Shown: in pieces, positions 7,263 through 15,812 of the stretch
How positions within the stretch are numbered: the stretch's first letter is position 1
Layout of the letters: each line of letters opens with the position of its first letter
Translations under genes and position numbers: made by a program
Assembly: GCF_036867135.1 (NCBI RefSeq)
Contig: NZ_JBAJIJ010000003.1
Span: forward strand, 1-64,000
Source of the DNA: Aeromicrobium sp. Sec7.5
GTDB lineage: Bacteria > Actinomycetota > Actinomycetes > Propionibacteriales > Nocardioidaceae
Length of the DNA stretch: 64,000 bases
Direction of reading: 5' to 3'
The notes under the pieces: generated by a model
What the model saw: only the letters and a program-made list of their open reading frames with translations
The model's database searches: none
What the model was told of the DNA's origin: nothing

Positions 7263-8884
7263 TGAGCAGTTCGCCCACTCCCCCAGTCGTCGCTGACCCG
7301 ATCCAACAGATCCGCGATGCCATCACTGTGGCAGAGCGCGTCACGAGAACAGCCGACGCGGTGGAGACGACCGCCGACCTCAACCAGATCACCCTGACTG
7401 CTCGCGCGTCCCTAGCAGCCATCGACCTGGACGACTTCGAATGCCTGATTGCGGCTGGCCACCTGGTGGATCTCCGCATCGATGCCCACCCGTGGAGTCT
7501 CCAGTTGAGGCGCGGAGGTTTTGACGGCGACGTCACCGAGGAAACCGGGCCACCCACAGCCGCCGTTGACCAAGCCAAACTCGATGACCTTCGGGACGCG
7601 CTAGATGCGAAGGACTTCCGCCCACTCGTGGACCTGCTGCAGGTACACGACGCGGACCTGACTCTGAAGATCGTCAACGACCCCGACGTGACCGGGACGC
7701 ACTGGATCACAACGTCCGCCGCCATAGCGTCGATAGTGGGCTCAGATCTCTGGATACCCTTCGCGCACCGAGTCAGCCAAGGCCCAGCGATTCTGCTCGT
7801 CGACGATCTCGACGACACGGTCCTGCGGGGCGAGTCACTAGCCGTCTACGGGCCACGGTCCCCTACCCCCCGGGTTTTCGAGGAACGTGAGGTGCTGCGC
7901 CTCGAGGCAGAGTTCCGGGCGGCGGGGTCAGTGCATGGCCACACGCTCCCCTCCCCCCTGACCTTCGCAGACCTGACGGATGCTTCGTCCTCGACCAACC
8001 CTCACGCCCGCATCGTTGCCACGGCCATGCGGAAACTCACGGCACTCCTGATCTGGTCCCTCTTGGCAAGCTCCAGCGAGCCAGAAACCGGAGCAGTAGA
8101 CATCCGGATCAGCGGCGCTCGTCAATTGCACGTCTCGGTCGTTCCAACCGGACATGAAGAGCTCGCGCACCTCATCGAGATGTACCGATGGGTTGCCACA
8201 AGCCCGGAGATAGACCGCCTGTACTTCGCACAGCAGGCACTGACCCTCGCAATTGTCACCCCCGAGGACATAAGCTCGGCTCCCGAACCTGCGCTACGAA
8301 CAGCTCGATCGCTCTACGACCTCAGCCGACAGAACGCCGTATCTGAGGTCATGGCCGCTAGACGTTCCGCTCGAGAGACGGCACTCAGCGCGAGCCGAAG
8401 CGCCGCCACCCAGGCTCGCGAAGCGGCCTCGAAGTCAGTCGAGCGAACTATCGTTCAGGTAGTCGCAGCAGCGGCAGTCGTCGTCGCTCAACTACAAGAT
8501 GCCGTGAGCGCGAAACAGGCCGCCTGCCTCCTAGCTCTCCTTGCGACACTGTGTGCCCTCGCCGCCATCGCAACGGACTTCGTCATCCTGAGATCCGCCC
8601 GCAACGGCCTCGATCACGAACTGCGGGATTTGAAGCGATACCGGGACACCCTGTCAAAGGATGACGTCAGGAGCGCCAAGCGGACCGGCGCTGTGAGGGC
8701 GGCTCGCGCTGACCTGCGACGAGCCCGCCTTACTTCCTGGGTGGTCTACGGTGCAGCCGCCGTCGCCCTATCCGTCGCTGCAGTCGTCGTCGTCAACCTC
8801 GGAATGGCGCACCCCCAACCCGTCGAACGAGCGCCTTCGAGCAACTCTCCGACGACGACCCCGGGAGTCTCTGAACTCAACTGA
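7262..8884 (+). CDS. Hypothetical membrane protein paired with the NdpA-like gene
   Basis: This is a 540-residue protein of unknown family. The first 340 residues are soluble and acidic with no motif I recognise. Residues 360-400 form an Ala/Ser/Arg-rich coiled-coil-like helix (ARRSARETALSASRSAATQA). The C-terminal third has two clear membrane helices (around LLALLATLCALAAIATDFVIL and WVVYGAAAVALSVAAVVVV), and a weaker hydrophobic stretch precedes the first. A basic, helical linker (about residues 455-490) separates the two clear helices, and a short Ser/Thr/Pro tail follows. The ATG overlaps the upstream stop by one base. The layout of large sensor domain plus C-terminal membrane segment resembles effectors of two-gene defence modules; that is speculation. 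Confidence 0.6.
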   Translation: MSSSPTPPVVADPIQQIRDAITVAERVTRTADAVETTADLNQITLTARASLAAIDLDDFECLIAAGHLVDLRIDAHPWSLQLRRGGFDGDVTEETGPPTAAVDQAKLDDLRDALDAKDFRPLVDLLQVHDADLTLKIVNDPDVTGTHWITTSAAIASIVGSDLWIPFAHRVSQGPAILLVDDLDDTVLRGESLAVYGPRSPTPRVFEEREVLRLEAEFRAAGSVHGHTLPSPLTFADLTDASSSTNPHARIVATAMRKLTALLIWSLLASSSEPETGAVDIRISGARQLHVSVVPTGHEELAHLIEMYRWVATSPEIDRLYFAQQALTLAIVTPEDISSAPEPALRTARSLYDLSRQNAVSEVMAARRSARETALSASRSAATQAREAASKSVERTIVQVVAAAAVVVAQLQDAVSAKQAACLLALLATLCALAAIATDFVILRSARNGLDHELRDLKRYRDTLSKDDVRSAKRTGAVRAARADLRRARLTSWVVYGAAAVALSVAAVVVVNLGMAHPQPVERAPSSNSPTTTPGVSELN

Positions 8885-9179
8885 CCTCGATGGTGGTGAG
8901 GACGGATCCGACCGAGCGCCGACAGACCGGTACGCCGTCTCGTCTGAGCGGAACGTCAACCGCTTCCCGAGCGACACGTCACTGCAACTCGTGCAGTATC
9001 GCTACTAGAGCCCGCGGGTCACTCCTGCAAGTGAGCCGCCGCCGAGGGATAGCGCGGGGTGCTCCGTCCAGTGTGTTGGCGGCGCCCGCGGCGACAAGAT
9101 CGAGGGTTTCAGGACAACCAGTTCTTCCAGAGGTCCGAGCGCCTTAACGGTGATCCAAAGCGGCAGGCAGGATGGGAAC

Positions 9180-10325
9180 ATGAGCACCCGGGTGAGTGCC
9201 CTCGACGTGATCGACTGGTCCACTATCGAGCCGCACTGGATCGAGGCGTTCGGCGCGGCTGACGTCGACGGTCCACCCGGGCCAGGTGCTCGCGTCTGGC
9301 AGGTGGAGGCTGGCGGTGATGTCGCAGCACTCGGCATCGATCGCGAGTTCGCGACCTGGTTCGGCGACGTGCGCGTACCGACCGCCGGCATCGCTGGGAT
9401 CGCGGTCCCCGCGGAACATCGCGGCAGCGGATATCTGCGACCACTTTTCGAGGCCATGCTCGGTGCGTCCCGCGAGCGAGGTGCCCTGCTCAGCGGGCTG
9501 TTCCCGACCTCTACCGGGACCTACCGCAGCCTCGGCTACGCGCCCGTGGCGCACCTCGACGACATCGCCGTGCCCACCCACCTGCTCGCGGTGCGCGGTG
9601 ATGCCGCGACGGTTCGCAGGGCGACGCACGACGACCTGCTGGCGATCGCCTCGGCGTACGCGTCTTGGGCGCAGCACCACCGTGGGCCCCTGACCCGCGA
9701 CGGCATCTCGTTCCCCGATCCCGCCAAGGCCTTCACCGACGAGACCACCGGTGTCACGATCGCTGAGTCGGCCTCCGGCGAGGTCACCGGGTACGCGTCA
9801 TGGGACCGCGGCACGGGGTACGGCGCCGACGCCGTGCTGCGCGTTCGCGAACTCGTCGCCCTTGATCGCCCGAGCCTCGTGGGACTTCTGCGCACGATGG
9901 GCTCGTTCTCGTCGGTGGCGCCGGTCACCGTGGTCCGGTCCAGCACGGCCGACGAGTGGACCGGTCTGCTCCGCTCCGACGAATCCCGGGTGCAGCTGCG
10001 AAACACCTACATGGTCAAGGTGCTCGACGTCGCAGCACTGACCGCCCTGAGGCCCGCGGCGGGACTGTCGGCCGAGCTGCCGTTCACATGGCAGGGGCAG
10101 GGGTACGTGGCCACCGTCGATGGCGGACGGCTCGAGGTGGATCAGGACACCGCCGCGTCCGGCCGGCACGCGTTCGACGACACCGCGATCGTGCAGACCC
10201 TGTTCGGCGCGAGCGACTCCCGCACCCTGCGACGTCTCGGTCACCTGACGGGCAATGACGCCGACGACGCAACGTGGGATGCGGTCGCCTCAGGCTCGCG
10301 GCCTGCGATCGCCGACTACTACTGA
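9180..10325 (+). CDS. Eis-like GNAT N-acetyltransferase
   Basis: This 381-residue protein has the Eis architecture: an N-terminal GNAT domain with the acetyl-CoA loop in VPAEHRGSGYLRPLFEAML, a second GNAT-like domain, and a C-terminal sterol-carrier-like domain. The chain ends in Tyr-Tyr; in Eis proteins the terminal carboxylate takes part in catalysis, so an intact C-terminus supports function. Eis enzymes acetylate aminoglycosides at several amines, as well as peptides or proteins. The ATG at 9180 follows a modest GGATGGG site. The gene stands alone between the accessory NdpA module and an HxlR regulator. Confidence 0.85.
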   Translation: MSTRVSALDVIDWSTIEPHWIEAFGAADVDGPPGPGARVWQVEAGGDVAALGIDREFATWFGDVRVPTAGIAGIAVPAEHRGSGYLRPLFEAMLGASRERGALLSGLFPTSTGTYRSLGYAPVAHLDDIAVPTHLLAVRGDAATVRRATHDDLLAIASAYASWAQHHRGPLTRDGISFPDPAKAFTDETTGVTIAESASGEVTGYASWDRGTGYGADAVLRVRELVALDRPSLVGLLRTMGSFSSVAPVTVVRSSTADEWTGLLRSDESRVQLRNTYMVKVLDVAALTALRPAAGLSAELPFTWQGQGYVATVDGGRLEVDQDTAASGRHAFDDTAIVQTLFGASDSRTLRRLGHLTGNDADDATWDAVASGSRPAIADYY

Positions 10326-10439
10326 GGGTCTGTCCAGCAAAGCGCGAACGGGCGGGAGCGTCGGCCTCACGTATTTGGCGTCTCAGATGCCCCTGGGGAC
10401 CAGGGCCGTCCCGATCTGGTCAAGGCCGCTCGAGGCGAC

Positions 10440-10904
10440 TCAGTTCGCCACCGATGTTGGCTCGGCGCCGGCGTCGAACTTCGCGCGAGCCTGGGCGATT
10501 TGGATCTGATGTTCCTCGGTCCAGCCGACGAGCGACTGGACCGTGCCGAGCAGGGTGTGGCCGAGCGGCGAGAGGCGGTACTCGACCTTGGGCGGAACCT
10601 CGGCGTAGACCGTGCGGTCGACCAAGCCGTCGCGCTCGAGGTGGCGCAGCGTGACGGTCAGCATGCGCTTGCTGATTCCGTCGACGGCGCGCTCCAGCTC
10701 GCCGAACCGCATGGTCTTCTCTTCGAGCAGTGAGATGACCAGTAGCGACCACTTGTCGGCGATGCGGTCGAGGATCTGGCGGACCTCGCAGTCCTCACGC
10801 GTGTCCCACTGGTAGGCGTCGTTGCCGCCGCGGCAGCAGTCGTCGGCCAGCACCTCGGTTACCTCGGAGGAACCGGGTGACTTCAAAGTGCCTTCTTGTG
10901 CCAT
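10440..10904 (-). CDS. HxlR-family transcriptional regulator
   Basis: This is a 154-residue winged-helix protein with the HxlR hallmark order: a Cys near the N-terminus of the domain (TREDCEVRQILDRIADKWSLLVISLL), then RFGELERAVDGISKRMLTVTLRHLERDGLV and VEYRLSPLGHTLLG. An N-terminal extension of about 30 residues holds a Cys pair (DDCCRGG) that could make it redox- or aldehyde-responsive (inference). It is transcribed away from an MFS exporter gene across a short gap containing a perfect dyad, so it most likely regulates itself and that exporter. Confidence 0.88.
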   Translation of the reverse strand: MAQEGTLKSPGSSEVTEVLADDCCRGGNDAYQWDTREDCEVRQILDRIADKWSLLVISLLEEKTMRFGELERAVDGISKRMLTVTLRHLERDGLVDRTVYAEVPPKVEYRLSPLGHTLLGTVQSLVGWTEEHQIQIAQARAKFDAGAEPTSVAN

Positions 10905-10932
10905 CTCTCCATGGTGACCCACGCTGGTTCCA

Positions 10933-10947
10933 GTTACAAGAAGTAAC
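10933..10947. promoter_or_regulatory. Candidate HxlR operator
   Basis: The perfect dyad GTTAC-AAGAA-GTAAC lies between the divergent HxlR and MFS genes, 32 bp before the MFS start. Placement and symmetry suit a dimeric winged-helix regulator; binding is inferred. Confidence 0.55.
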
Positions 10948-10978
10948 CCGGATCTGATTCGTGACCAAGGAGATCGTC

Positions 10979-12397
10979 GTGACCGACAAGACCGCCGCGC
11001 AGCCCGCGGCACCCGCACCACCGATCGCCCCGAGGGCCGCCTGGGGAGTGCTCGCGGTGGTGACCGGGGCACTCTTCCTCGAGGGGATCGACATCGCGAT
11101 GCTCAACGTGGCGGTGCCGAGCATCGCCGCAGACATCGGCCTGGAGACTGGGTCGGCCCACTGGGTCGTCAGCGCCTACGTGCTCGCCTATGGCGGCTTC
11201 ATGATCCTCGGTGGGCGCGTGGCCGACCTCGTCGGACGCCGCCAGGTCTTCCTGGTCGCCCTGACGGTGTTCATCGCGTTCTCCGCACTCGGCGGCCTGG
11301 CTCAGGACGCGTGGGTGCTGGTGCTCGTGCGCTTCATCACCGGAGCCACCGCCGGCTTCATGACTCCGGCCGGGTTCGGCCTGCTGACGACGTCGTTCGC
11401 TGAAGGCTCAGCGCGCAACCGCGCCCTCGCGATCTACGGCGCGATCGGTGCCTCCGGCTTCCTCCTCGGCGTTGTGGCCGGCGGACTGCTGACGAGCGTG
11501 GACTGGCGCTGGGTCTTCTTCGCCCCAGCGCTCATCGGTGCTGCCTTCCTGGCAGCCGGTGCGGCATTCATCCCCCGGGAGTCGTCGGCACGCCCTCACC
11601 CGCGCCCCCGGTTCGACCTCGGCGGTGCGATCACCCTGACCGGCGCGATGGTCGCGGTCATCTTCGGAGTCGTCACGGTCGGCGAGGACCGAGAGTCCGT
11701 CGGCGGGTATGTCGCCATCGCCATCGCCGCGGCATTGCTCGTGGCGTTCGCCGGCATCGAACGCCGCACGGCCGACCCGCTCATCCCCACCGGCGTCCTC
11801 ACCCGGGGCATGCTTCCGTGGGCGAGCACGATCGGCCTGCTCTTCATCGGCTCGTTCTTCGCCTGGCAGTTCCTCCTGACCCTCTACCTGCAGGAGCACC
11901 TCGGCTGGAGCCCCCTCGAGACCGGTCTGACGTTCGCCGCGATGGGCATCGAGCTCCTCGTCGCCCCGGTTCTGACTCCTAGACTGGTCGACCGATTCGG
12001 CAATGTCGCGGTCATGCTGGCTGGCCTGGTGGCTGTGACGGTTGCCTTCGCCTTGACGCTCCGGCTCGACGACACGTCGGTCTACGCCGGACTCCTGCCG
12101 TCAATGCTGCTCCTGGGCCTGGCGTTCGCCCTGATCTACGGCCCGCTCGCCGCAGCCGCAGTCGAGGGCGTCGACGAGGCGGACCACGGGGTCGGCGGTG
12201 GCGTGGTCTACACGGGCTTCCAGTTCGGCGCCGCCCTCGGCGTCTCCCTCGGCACGATCGTGCTCGTGGCCGGAAGCACCGCCGTGCCAGCGCTCGAGGA
12301 CTACCAACGGGCACTGCTCGTCCCGGCCATCGGGGCCGTCATCGCCGCCGGATTGGGAGCAGTCAGCGTGGTCCGCCACCGCCAGGTCAGCACCTGA
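10979..12397 (+). CDS. MFS drug exporter, DHA2 (EmrB/QacA) type
   Basis: This is a 472-residue protein with about 14 hydrophobic helices. Motif A is GGRVADLVGRRQVF. The opening MLNVAVPSIAADIG is typical of DHA2 proton-coupled multidrug antiporters, and motif C-like glycines occur in the fifth helix region (GFLLGVVAGGLL). The GTG at 10979 was chosen because AAGGAG sits 7 bases upstream; an in-frame GTG at 10961 lacks a site. It is divergent from an HxlR regulator with a shared operator-like dyad, so expression is probably induced by a compound sensed by that regulator. The substrate cannot be read from sequence. Confidence 0.88.
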   Translation: MTDKTAAQPAAPAPPIAPRAAWGVLAVVTGALFLEGIDIAMLNVAVPSIAADIGLETGSAHWVVSAYVLAYGGFMILGGRVADLVGRRQVFLVALTVFIAFSALGGLAQDAWVLVLVRFITGATAGFMTPAGFGLLTTSFAEGSARNRALAIYGAIGASGFLLGVVAGGLLTSVDWRWVFFAPALIGAAFLAAGAAFIPRESSARPHPRPRFDLGGAITLTGAMVAVIFGVVTVGEDRESVGGYVAIAIAAALLVAFAGIERRTADPLIPTGVLTRGMLPWASTIGLLFIGSFFAWQFLLTLYLQEHLGWSPLETGLTFAAMGIELLVAPVLTPRLVDRFGNVAVMLAGLVAVTVAFALTLRLDDTSVYAGLLPSMLLLGLAFALIYGPLAAAAVEGVDEADHGVGGGVVYTGFQFGAALGVSLGTIVLVAGSTAVPALEDYQRALLVPAIGAVIAAGLGAVSVVRHRQVST

Positions 12398-12413
12398 CGG
12401 GCACGCCCATCTC

Positions 12414-13292
12414 CTATGCGCTCGGCGGCAGGAAGTCTTCGGCGACCACATCCCAATCTGTACCGGGTGTCCTGCTGGTCATGGCTCGCGCGGAGGCCGC
12501 GCGCACCAGCTCCGCGAGGCCGGGATCGATCCCGGCCTCGCGGCTGGACGCCACGATGTGCTCCAGAAACGACAGACACATGTCGAGCCGGGCCTGCCCG
12601 GCGTCGTACTGGCGCGCCGCGACCGACGCGGTCAGGTCGGGAAGGGATGCACCCAGCGTCCCGACGATCCCCTGTGCGTAGGGCAGGAACCGCTGCGGGT
12701 CGATGCCGTGCGCGGCCGCGAGGGCCGTGGCGTGCAGGTGGGCGTACATGCCGGCAAAGTAGATGTCGAGCATCGCCAGGTCGAGGGCTGGCGGCACCGC
12801 GTGGTCAGTGCCGACCACGTCGCTGGTGCCGCGCATCGCGGCATGGAGAGGCGCAGCCTGATCGAGGTCGGCCGGATCCCCGGCATAGAGCACGACGCAG
12901 CGCTCAGTTGCGACCAGCGGGGTTGGCACCATGACCGCGCCGGTGACGTACCGGACACCGAGTCCGGCCGCGTGCTCGGCCGACTCGGCGGCCTCGGCCG
13001 GCGTCCCCGTCGAGAGGTTGACGACGACCTGGCCCTCCAGGTGCGGGGCGATCTGCTCGAGCACAGCGCGGCTCGCGGCGTGATCACGGACGCACACCAC
13101 CACGAGGTCCGCGTCATCGACGGCCGCGGCGGGCGATTCCACGACGTCGACCTGTCCGTCGGACAGGTTCTTCGGCGTGCGGTTCCAGGCACGGACCCGC
13201 CGGCCGTCTGTGGCGAGGGCTCCGGCGATCGTTGCGCCCATGGCACCCAGGCCGAGGACGGAGATGGACGTCATGTCGTTCGTGTCGGTCAT
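12414..13292 (-). CDS. NAD(P)-dependent beta-hydroxyacid dehydrogenase / imine reductase-like
   Basis: This is a 292-residue dehydrogenase with an N-terminal Rossmann fold (ISVLGLGAMGATIAGALATDGRRVRAWNRTP) and a C-terminal all-helical dimerisation domain. The nearby Arg in WNRT favours NADPH. The usual catalytic Lys position of 3-hydroxyisobutyrate dehydrogenases is occupied by Asp in PALDLAMLDIYFAG, as in imine reductases and their relatives, so reduction of a cyclic imine or similar substrate is likelier than a hydroxyacid. Alternative start: ATG at 13301. It is divergent from a small HxlR regulator (13369), which probably controls it. Confidence 0.75.
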   Translation of the reverse strand: MTDTNDMTSISVLGLGAMGATIAGALATDGRRVRAWNRTPKNLSDGQVDVVESPAAAVDDADLVVVCVRDHAASRAVLEQIAPHLEGQVVVNLSTGTPAEAAESAEHAAGLGVRYVTGAVMVPTPLVATERCVVLYAGDPADLDQAAPLHAAMRGTSDVVGTDHAVPPALDLAMLDIYFAGMYAHLHATALAAAHGIDPQRFLPYAQGIVGTLGASLPDLTASVAARQYDAGQARLDMCLSFLEHIVASSREAGIDPGLAELVRAASARAMTSRTPGTDWDVVAEDFLPPSA

Positions 13293-13368
13293 GCTGACCA
13301 TGCTGGGCGGGTGCGCTGGGCACGGTCCAGTACGCACAAAATAGTGGGGCCGAACCCGAGGTGAGCAG

Positions 13369-13710
13369 GTGGCGATGACCAAGACCGACCAGCAGTGCGG
13401 CGTGAACGTCGTCTTCGACCTCGTCGGCTCCAAGTGGAAGCCCACGATCCTGTGGCGACTCGACCAGGGCGACCACCGGTTCGCCGAGCTCCGCCGAGCC
13501 GTCGGCGGCGTCTCCGAGAAGGTCCTGACCGACCAGCTCCGCGAGCTCGAGCGCGACGGACTCGTCATCCGCACTGCGGGCGAGGGCTTCCCCCTGCGCG
13601 TCGACTACCGACTGAGCGAGGAGGGCGCCGAGCTCAACGCTCTCCTCGACCCGCTCGCCGCCTGGGGCGACCGACGGACGGCGGAGCCTCGTCAGCCTAC
13701 GACGTCCTAG
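13369..13710 (+). CDS. HxlR-family transcriptional regulator
   Basis: This is a compact 113-residue winged-helix protein with the single HxlR Cys near the N-terminus (QQCGVNVVFDLVGSKWKPTILWRL), then FAELRRAVGGVSEKVLTDQLRELERDGLV and VDYRLSEEGAELNALL. It starts with GTG at 13369 (ATG at 13375 is also possible). It is divergent from the imine reductase-like gene across about 75 bp containing CAGTACGCACAAAATAGTGG, which must hold both promoters. Most members of the family are repressors or activators responding to reactive electrophiles. Confidence 0.85.
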   Translation: MAMTKTDQQCGVNVVFDLVGSKWKPTILWRLDQGDHRFAELRRAVGGVSEKVLTDQLRELERDGLVIRTAGEGFPLRVDYRLSEEGAELNALLDPLAAWGDRRTAEPRQPTTS

Positions 13711-13716
13711 GCCCGG

Positions 13717-14391
13717 TCACGCGGCGTCGCGGGCCGCTCGCTCGGTGTCCGTGGGATGCCGGTCGACGTACTCCTGGCCGCTGAGCGTCCGGATCGCCGA
13801 CATCAGCTCGTCGGTCGCCGCGCGCCACGTGGCCGGATCGTTCGGGCGATCACTCCACCCCGACAGATCCAAGGGTTCACCCAGACGAATCTCGACCCGC
13901 CCGCGCGACCAACCCCGCCGCCCCGGGCGGTCGACGGACCTCGTCCCGGTGATGCCCACCGGCACGACGGCACAGGGCGTCCGGAGGGCGACGCGCATCG
14001 CCCCCGTCCGCCCCCGGTACAGCCGCCCGTCGGGTGACCTCGTCCCCTCGGGATAGATCGCCCACACGCCACCGCCCCGCAGGATCCCGGCGGCGGCGGC
14101 GAGGGCCCCATCGGCACTGCCGTCACCGCCACGACTGATGGGCACCTGCCCCGTCAGCCGGCACAAGGTGCCGTACAGCCAGGCGGCTGCTCCGCCCCGG
14201 GAGAAGTACTCGCTCTTGGCGACGAAGGTCAGGCGCCGCGGCAGGGCCGCGCACAGCACGAGGGAGTCGATCTCGGCGAGATGATTCGGCGCGAGCACGA
14301 CCGGCCCCTTCGGCAAGCGGCCCACGACCCTCGGTCGCGCGAACCACCGCACGACCGGTCCGAGCAGCAGCATCTTCAACACCCAGTACAT
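13717..14391 (-). CDS. 1-acyl-sn-glycerol-3-phosphate acyltransferase (PlsC-like)
   Basis: This is a 224-residue membrane-associated acyltransferase that would transfer a fatty acyl group to lysophosphatidate or a related lysolipid. The catalytic HX4D box is NHLAEID, and the glycerol-phosphate box is YPEGTRSPDGRL. One hydrophobic segment lies at the N-terminus. It is transcribed divergently from a TetR regulator, and its ATG lies 2 bp from the first of two operator-like palindromes, pointing to direct control by that TetR. It converges on the HxlR gene, with the two stops only a few bases apart. Confidence 0.85.
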   Translation of the reverse strand: MYWVLKMLLLGPVVRWFARPRVVGRLPKGPVVLAPNHLAEIDSLVLCAALPRRLTFVAKSEYFSRGGAAAWLYGTLCRLTGQVPISRGGDGSADGALAAAAGILRGGGVWAIYPEGTRSPDGRLYRGRTGAMRVALRTPCAVVPVGITGTRSVDRPGRRGWSRGRVEIRLGEPLDLSGWSDRPNDPATWRAATDELMSAIRTLSGQEYVDRHPTDTERAARDAA

Positions 14392-14393
14392 CC

Positions 14394-14424
14394 AATGCCT
14401 CCTAGACAGTGTCTAGGAGGCATT
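14394..14424. promoter_or_regulatory. 31-bp perfect palindrome, TetR operator 1
   Basis: Arms of 15 bp (AATGCCTCCTAGACA and its complement) surround a single G. The core TAGACA-N-TGTCTA recurs 35 bp away next to the tetR start. It lies directly in front of the plsC-like ATG, so binding would block transcription or a near-leaderless start. Confidence 0.7.
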
Positions 14425-14437
14425 CTGCCGATAGTGC

Positions 14438-14450
14438 TAGACACTGTCTA
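14438..14450. promoter_or_regulatory. TetR operator 2
   Basis: TAGACA-C-TGTCTA, the same core as operator 1, ends 1 bp before the ATG of the tetR gene, which suggests autorepression. The centres of the two sites are 35 bp apart. Confidence 0.65.
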
Positions 14451-14451
14451 T

Positions 14452-15003
14452 ATGGAGGCTCGCGAACGACTCGTCCAGGCCGGGGTGGAGCTGCTGGAAG
14501 CACACGGCTTGGCGGGAATGACGCAGCGGCAGATCGCCGTGCGCGCCGGCGTCTCGCACGGCGCACCGCGGCACCACTTCCCGACCTACGCCCACCTGCT
14601 GGCCGCGATCGCGCGCGAGGGAGTCGAGGAGCTGGACGACCGGATCACGACGAGCCTGGCCGCAGACGATCCTCGTGAGGCGCTGACCTCGGCGTGCCAC
14701 GCCGTGATCGAGTTCGCGGTTGCCCGTCCGGCGATGTTCGAGCTGATCGCTCGGCACGATCTGCTGGAGGGTGCCGGTGGCCGTCTGCGGGAGGTGACCG
14801 GTCGGTGGCTGGGCCTGCTGAGCGAGCGGATGGTCGAGGTGCGACCTCAGGCCGACCACCGGCACGGGCTCGCACTCTGGGCCGGGATCCAGGGTCTCGG
14901 GGTGATGCTCGGTCGCCGGAGCGGTGAGGCCATCACCGACGAGGGTGTCGATGCGACCGCCGTGGTCGACGTGCTTCTGGACGGTGTTCTCGGAAAGGAC
15001 TGA
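14452..15003 (+). CDS. TetR-family regulator
   Basis: This is a 183-residue regulator with an N-terminal helix-turn-helix (MTQRQIAVRAGVSHGAPRHHF, about residues 23-43) and a helical ligand-binding domain. The ATG at 14452 is immediately after a perfect operator half-pair and gives the usual TetR N-terminus EARERLVQAGVELLEAHG. A divergent acyltransferase gene and two copies of TAGACA-N-TGTCTA make self-regulation and control of the acyltransferase likely. The ligand is unknown; a lipid is plausible from the target. Confidence 0.88.
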   Translation: MEARERLVQAGVELLEAHGLAGMTQRQIAVRAGVSHGAPRHHFPTYAHLLAAIAREGVEELDDRITTSLAADDPREALTSACHAVIEFAVARPAMFELIARHDLLEGAGGRLREVTGRWLGLLSERMVEVRPQADHRHGLALWAGIQGLGVMLGRRSGEAITDEGVDATAVVDVLLDGVLGKD

Positions 15004-15022
15004 CACCCGGCACCGGCACCCT

Positions 15023-15811
15023 TCAGGAGGGACTGTCGATGGGCCGGACATTGGTCCACCCGGTGTATCCGCGCTCCTCGAGCAGCTCCAGGAGACGCGG
15101 GGCGGCAGCGAAGGAGTCGACGAAGGCCGAGTCGAGCAGGTCGACGATGTCGTCGGTGAGCCATCCGTCGTCGATCGCCGAGTCGTGCGCCACCTGTCGA
15201 GCTTTGTCGCCGGCGGCCTCGATGAAGGCCACGACCCGGTCGGCGAACGCGGGCAGGCGCGGGTCGTCTGGCGCGCAGTCGAAGATCTCCTCGAACGAGA
15301 GGTATAGCCCGGCCACGAAGGGATCCTCGATCTGCTGTCGTTTCAGCGCCATCATGGCCGCGACCCGGTCGGGCGCCTGAGCGGCCACGAGGATCCAGCT
15401 GTCTCGTTCGATCTCGACCACACGCTCACGGAAACCCAGCTCTCGCAACCGGCTCAGGTAGTCCACAGCCTCTGGAGGCAGCGCGAGGCTGTCGCCCGAG
15501 GCCAGCTGTGCGACGCGTTCCCTGTGCCGCTGCCGCTCCCGAATCTCCGACCGCAGGCGGCGGTCGATGTCGTCGACCGCCGCCGCGAATGCCTCCTGGT
15601 CCGCTGCCACAAGGTCAGCGACCCGCGACAGCGGGACGCCGGCCTCGGCCAAGGTGCGGATCTTGACGAGTCGCACGACAGCATCCGCACCGTAGCGCCG
15701 GTATCCGGAGTGGTCCCGTTCGGGCTCAGGGAGCAGTCCCTTGGCGTGGTAGTGCCGCACGGCACGGACCGTCACCCCGGCGTAGGAAGCGAGCTGGCCG
15801 ATGGTCAACAT
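15023..15811 (-). CDS. MerR-family regulator with large effector domain
   Basis: This is a 262-residue protein. The N-terminal MerR winged helix (MLTIGQLASYAGVTVRAVRHYHAKGLLPEP) is followed by the HSGYRRYGADAVVRLVKIR wing and a long dimerisation helix. A C-terminal domain of about 140 residues, TipAS-like or otherwise ligand-binding, is helical and rich in Trp and Phe (SFEEIFDCAPDDPRLPAF). It is the last gene of a four-gene minus-strand operon, 1 bp after the DUF1048 gene. A classic MerR-type dyad in front of the operon's first gene suggests that it activates its own operon in response to a drug that the ABC exporter removes. Confidence 0.85.
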   Translation of the reverse strand: MLTIGQLASYAGVTVRAVRHYHAKGLLPEPERDHSGYRRYGADAVVRLVKIRTLAEAGVPLSRVADLVAADQEAFAAAVDDIDRRLRSEIRERQRHRERVAQLASGDSLALPPEAVDYLSRLRELGFRERVVEIERDSWILVAAQAPDRVAAMMALKRQQIEDPFVAGLYLSFEEIFDCAPDDPRLPAFADRVVAFIEAAGDKARQVAHDSAIDDGWLTDDIVDLLDSAFVDSFAAAPRLLELLEERGYTGWTNVRPIDSPS

Positions 15812-15812
15812 C

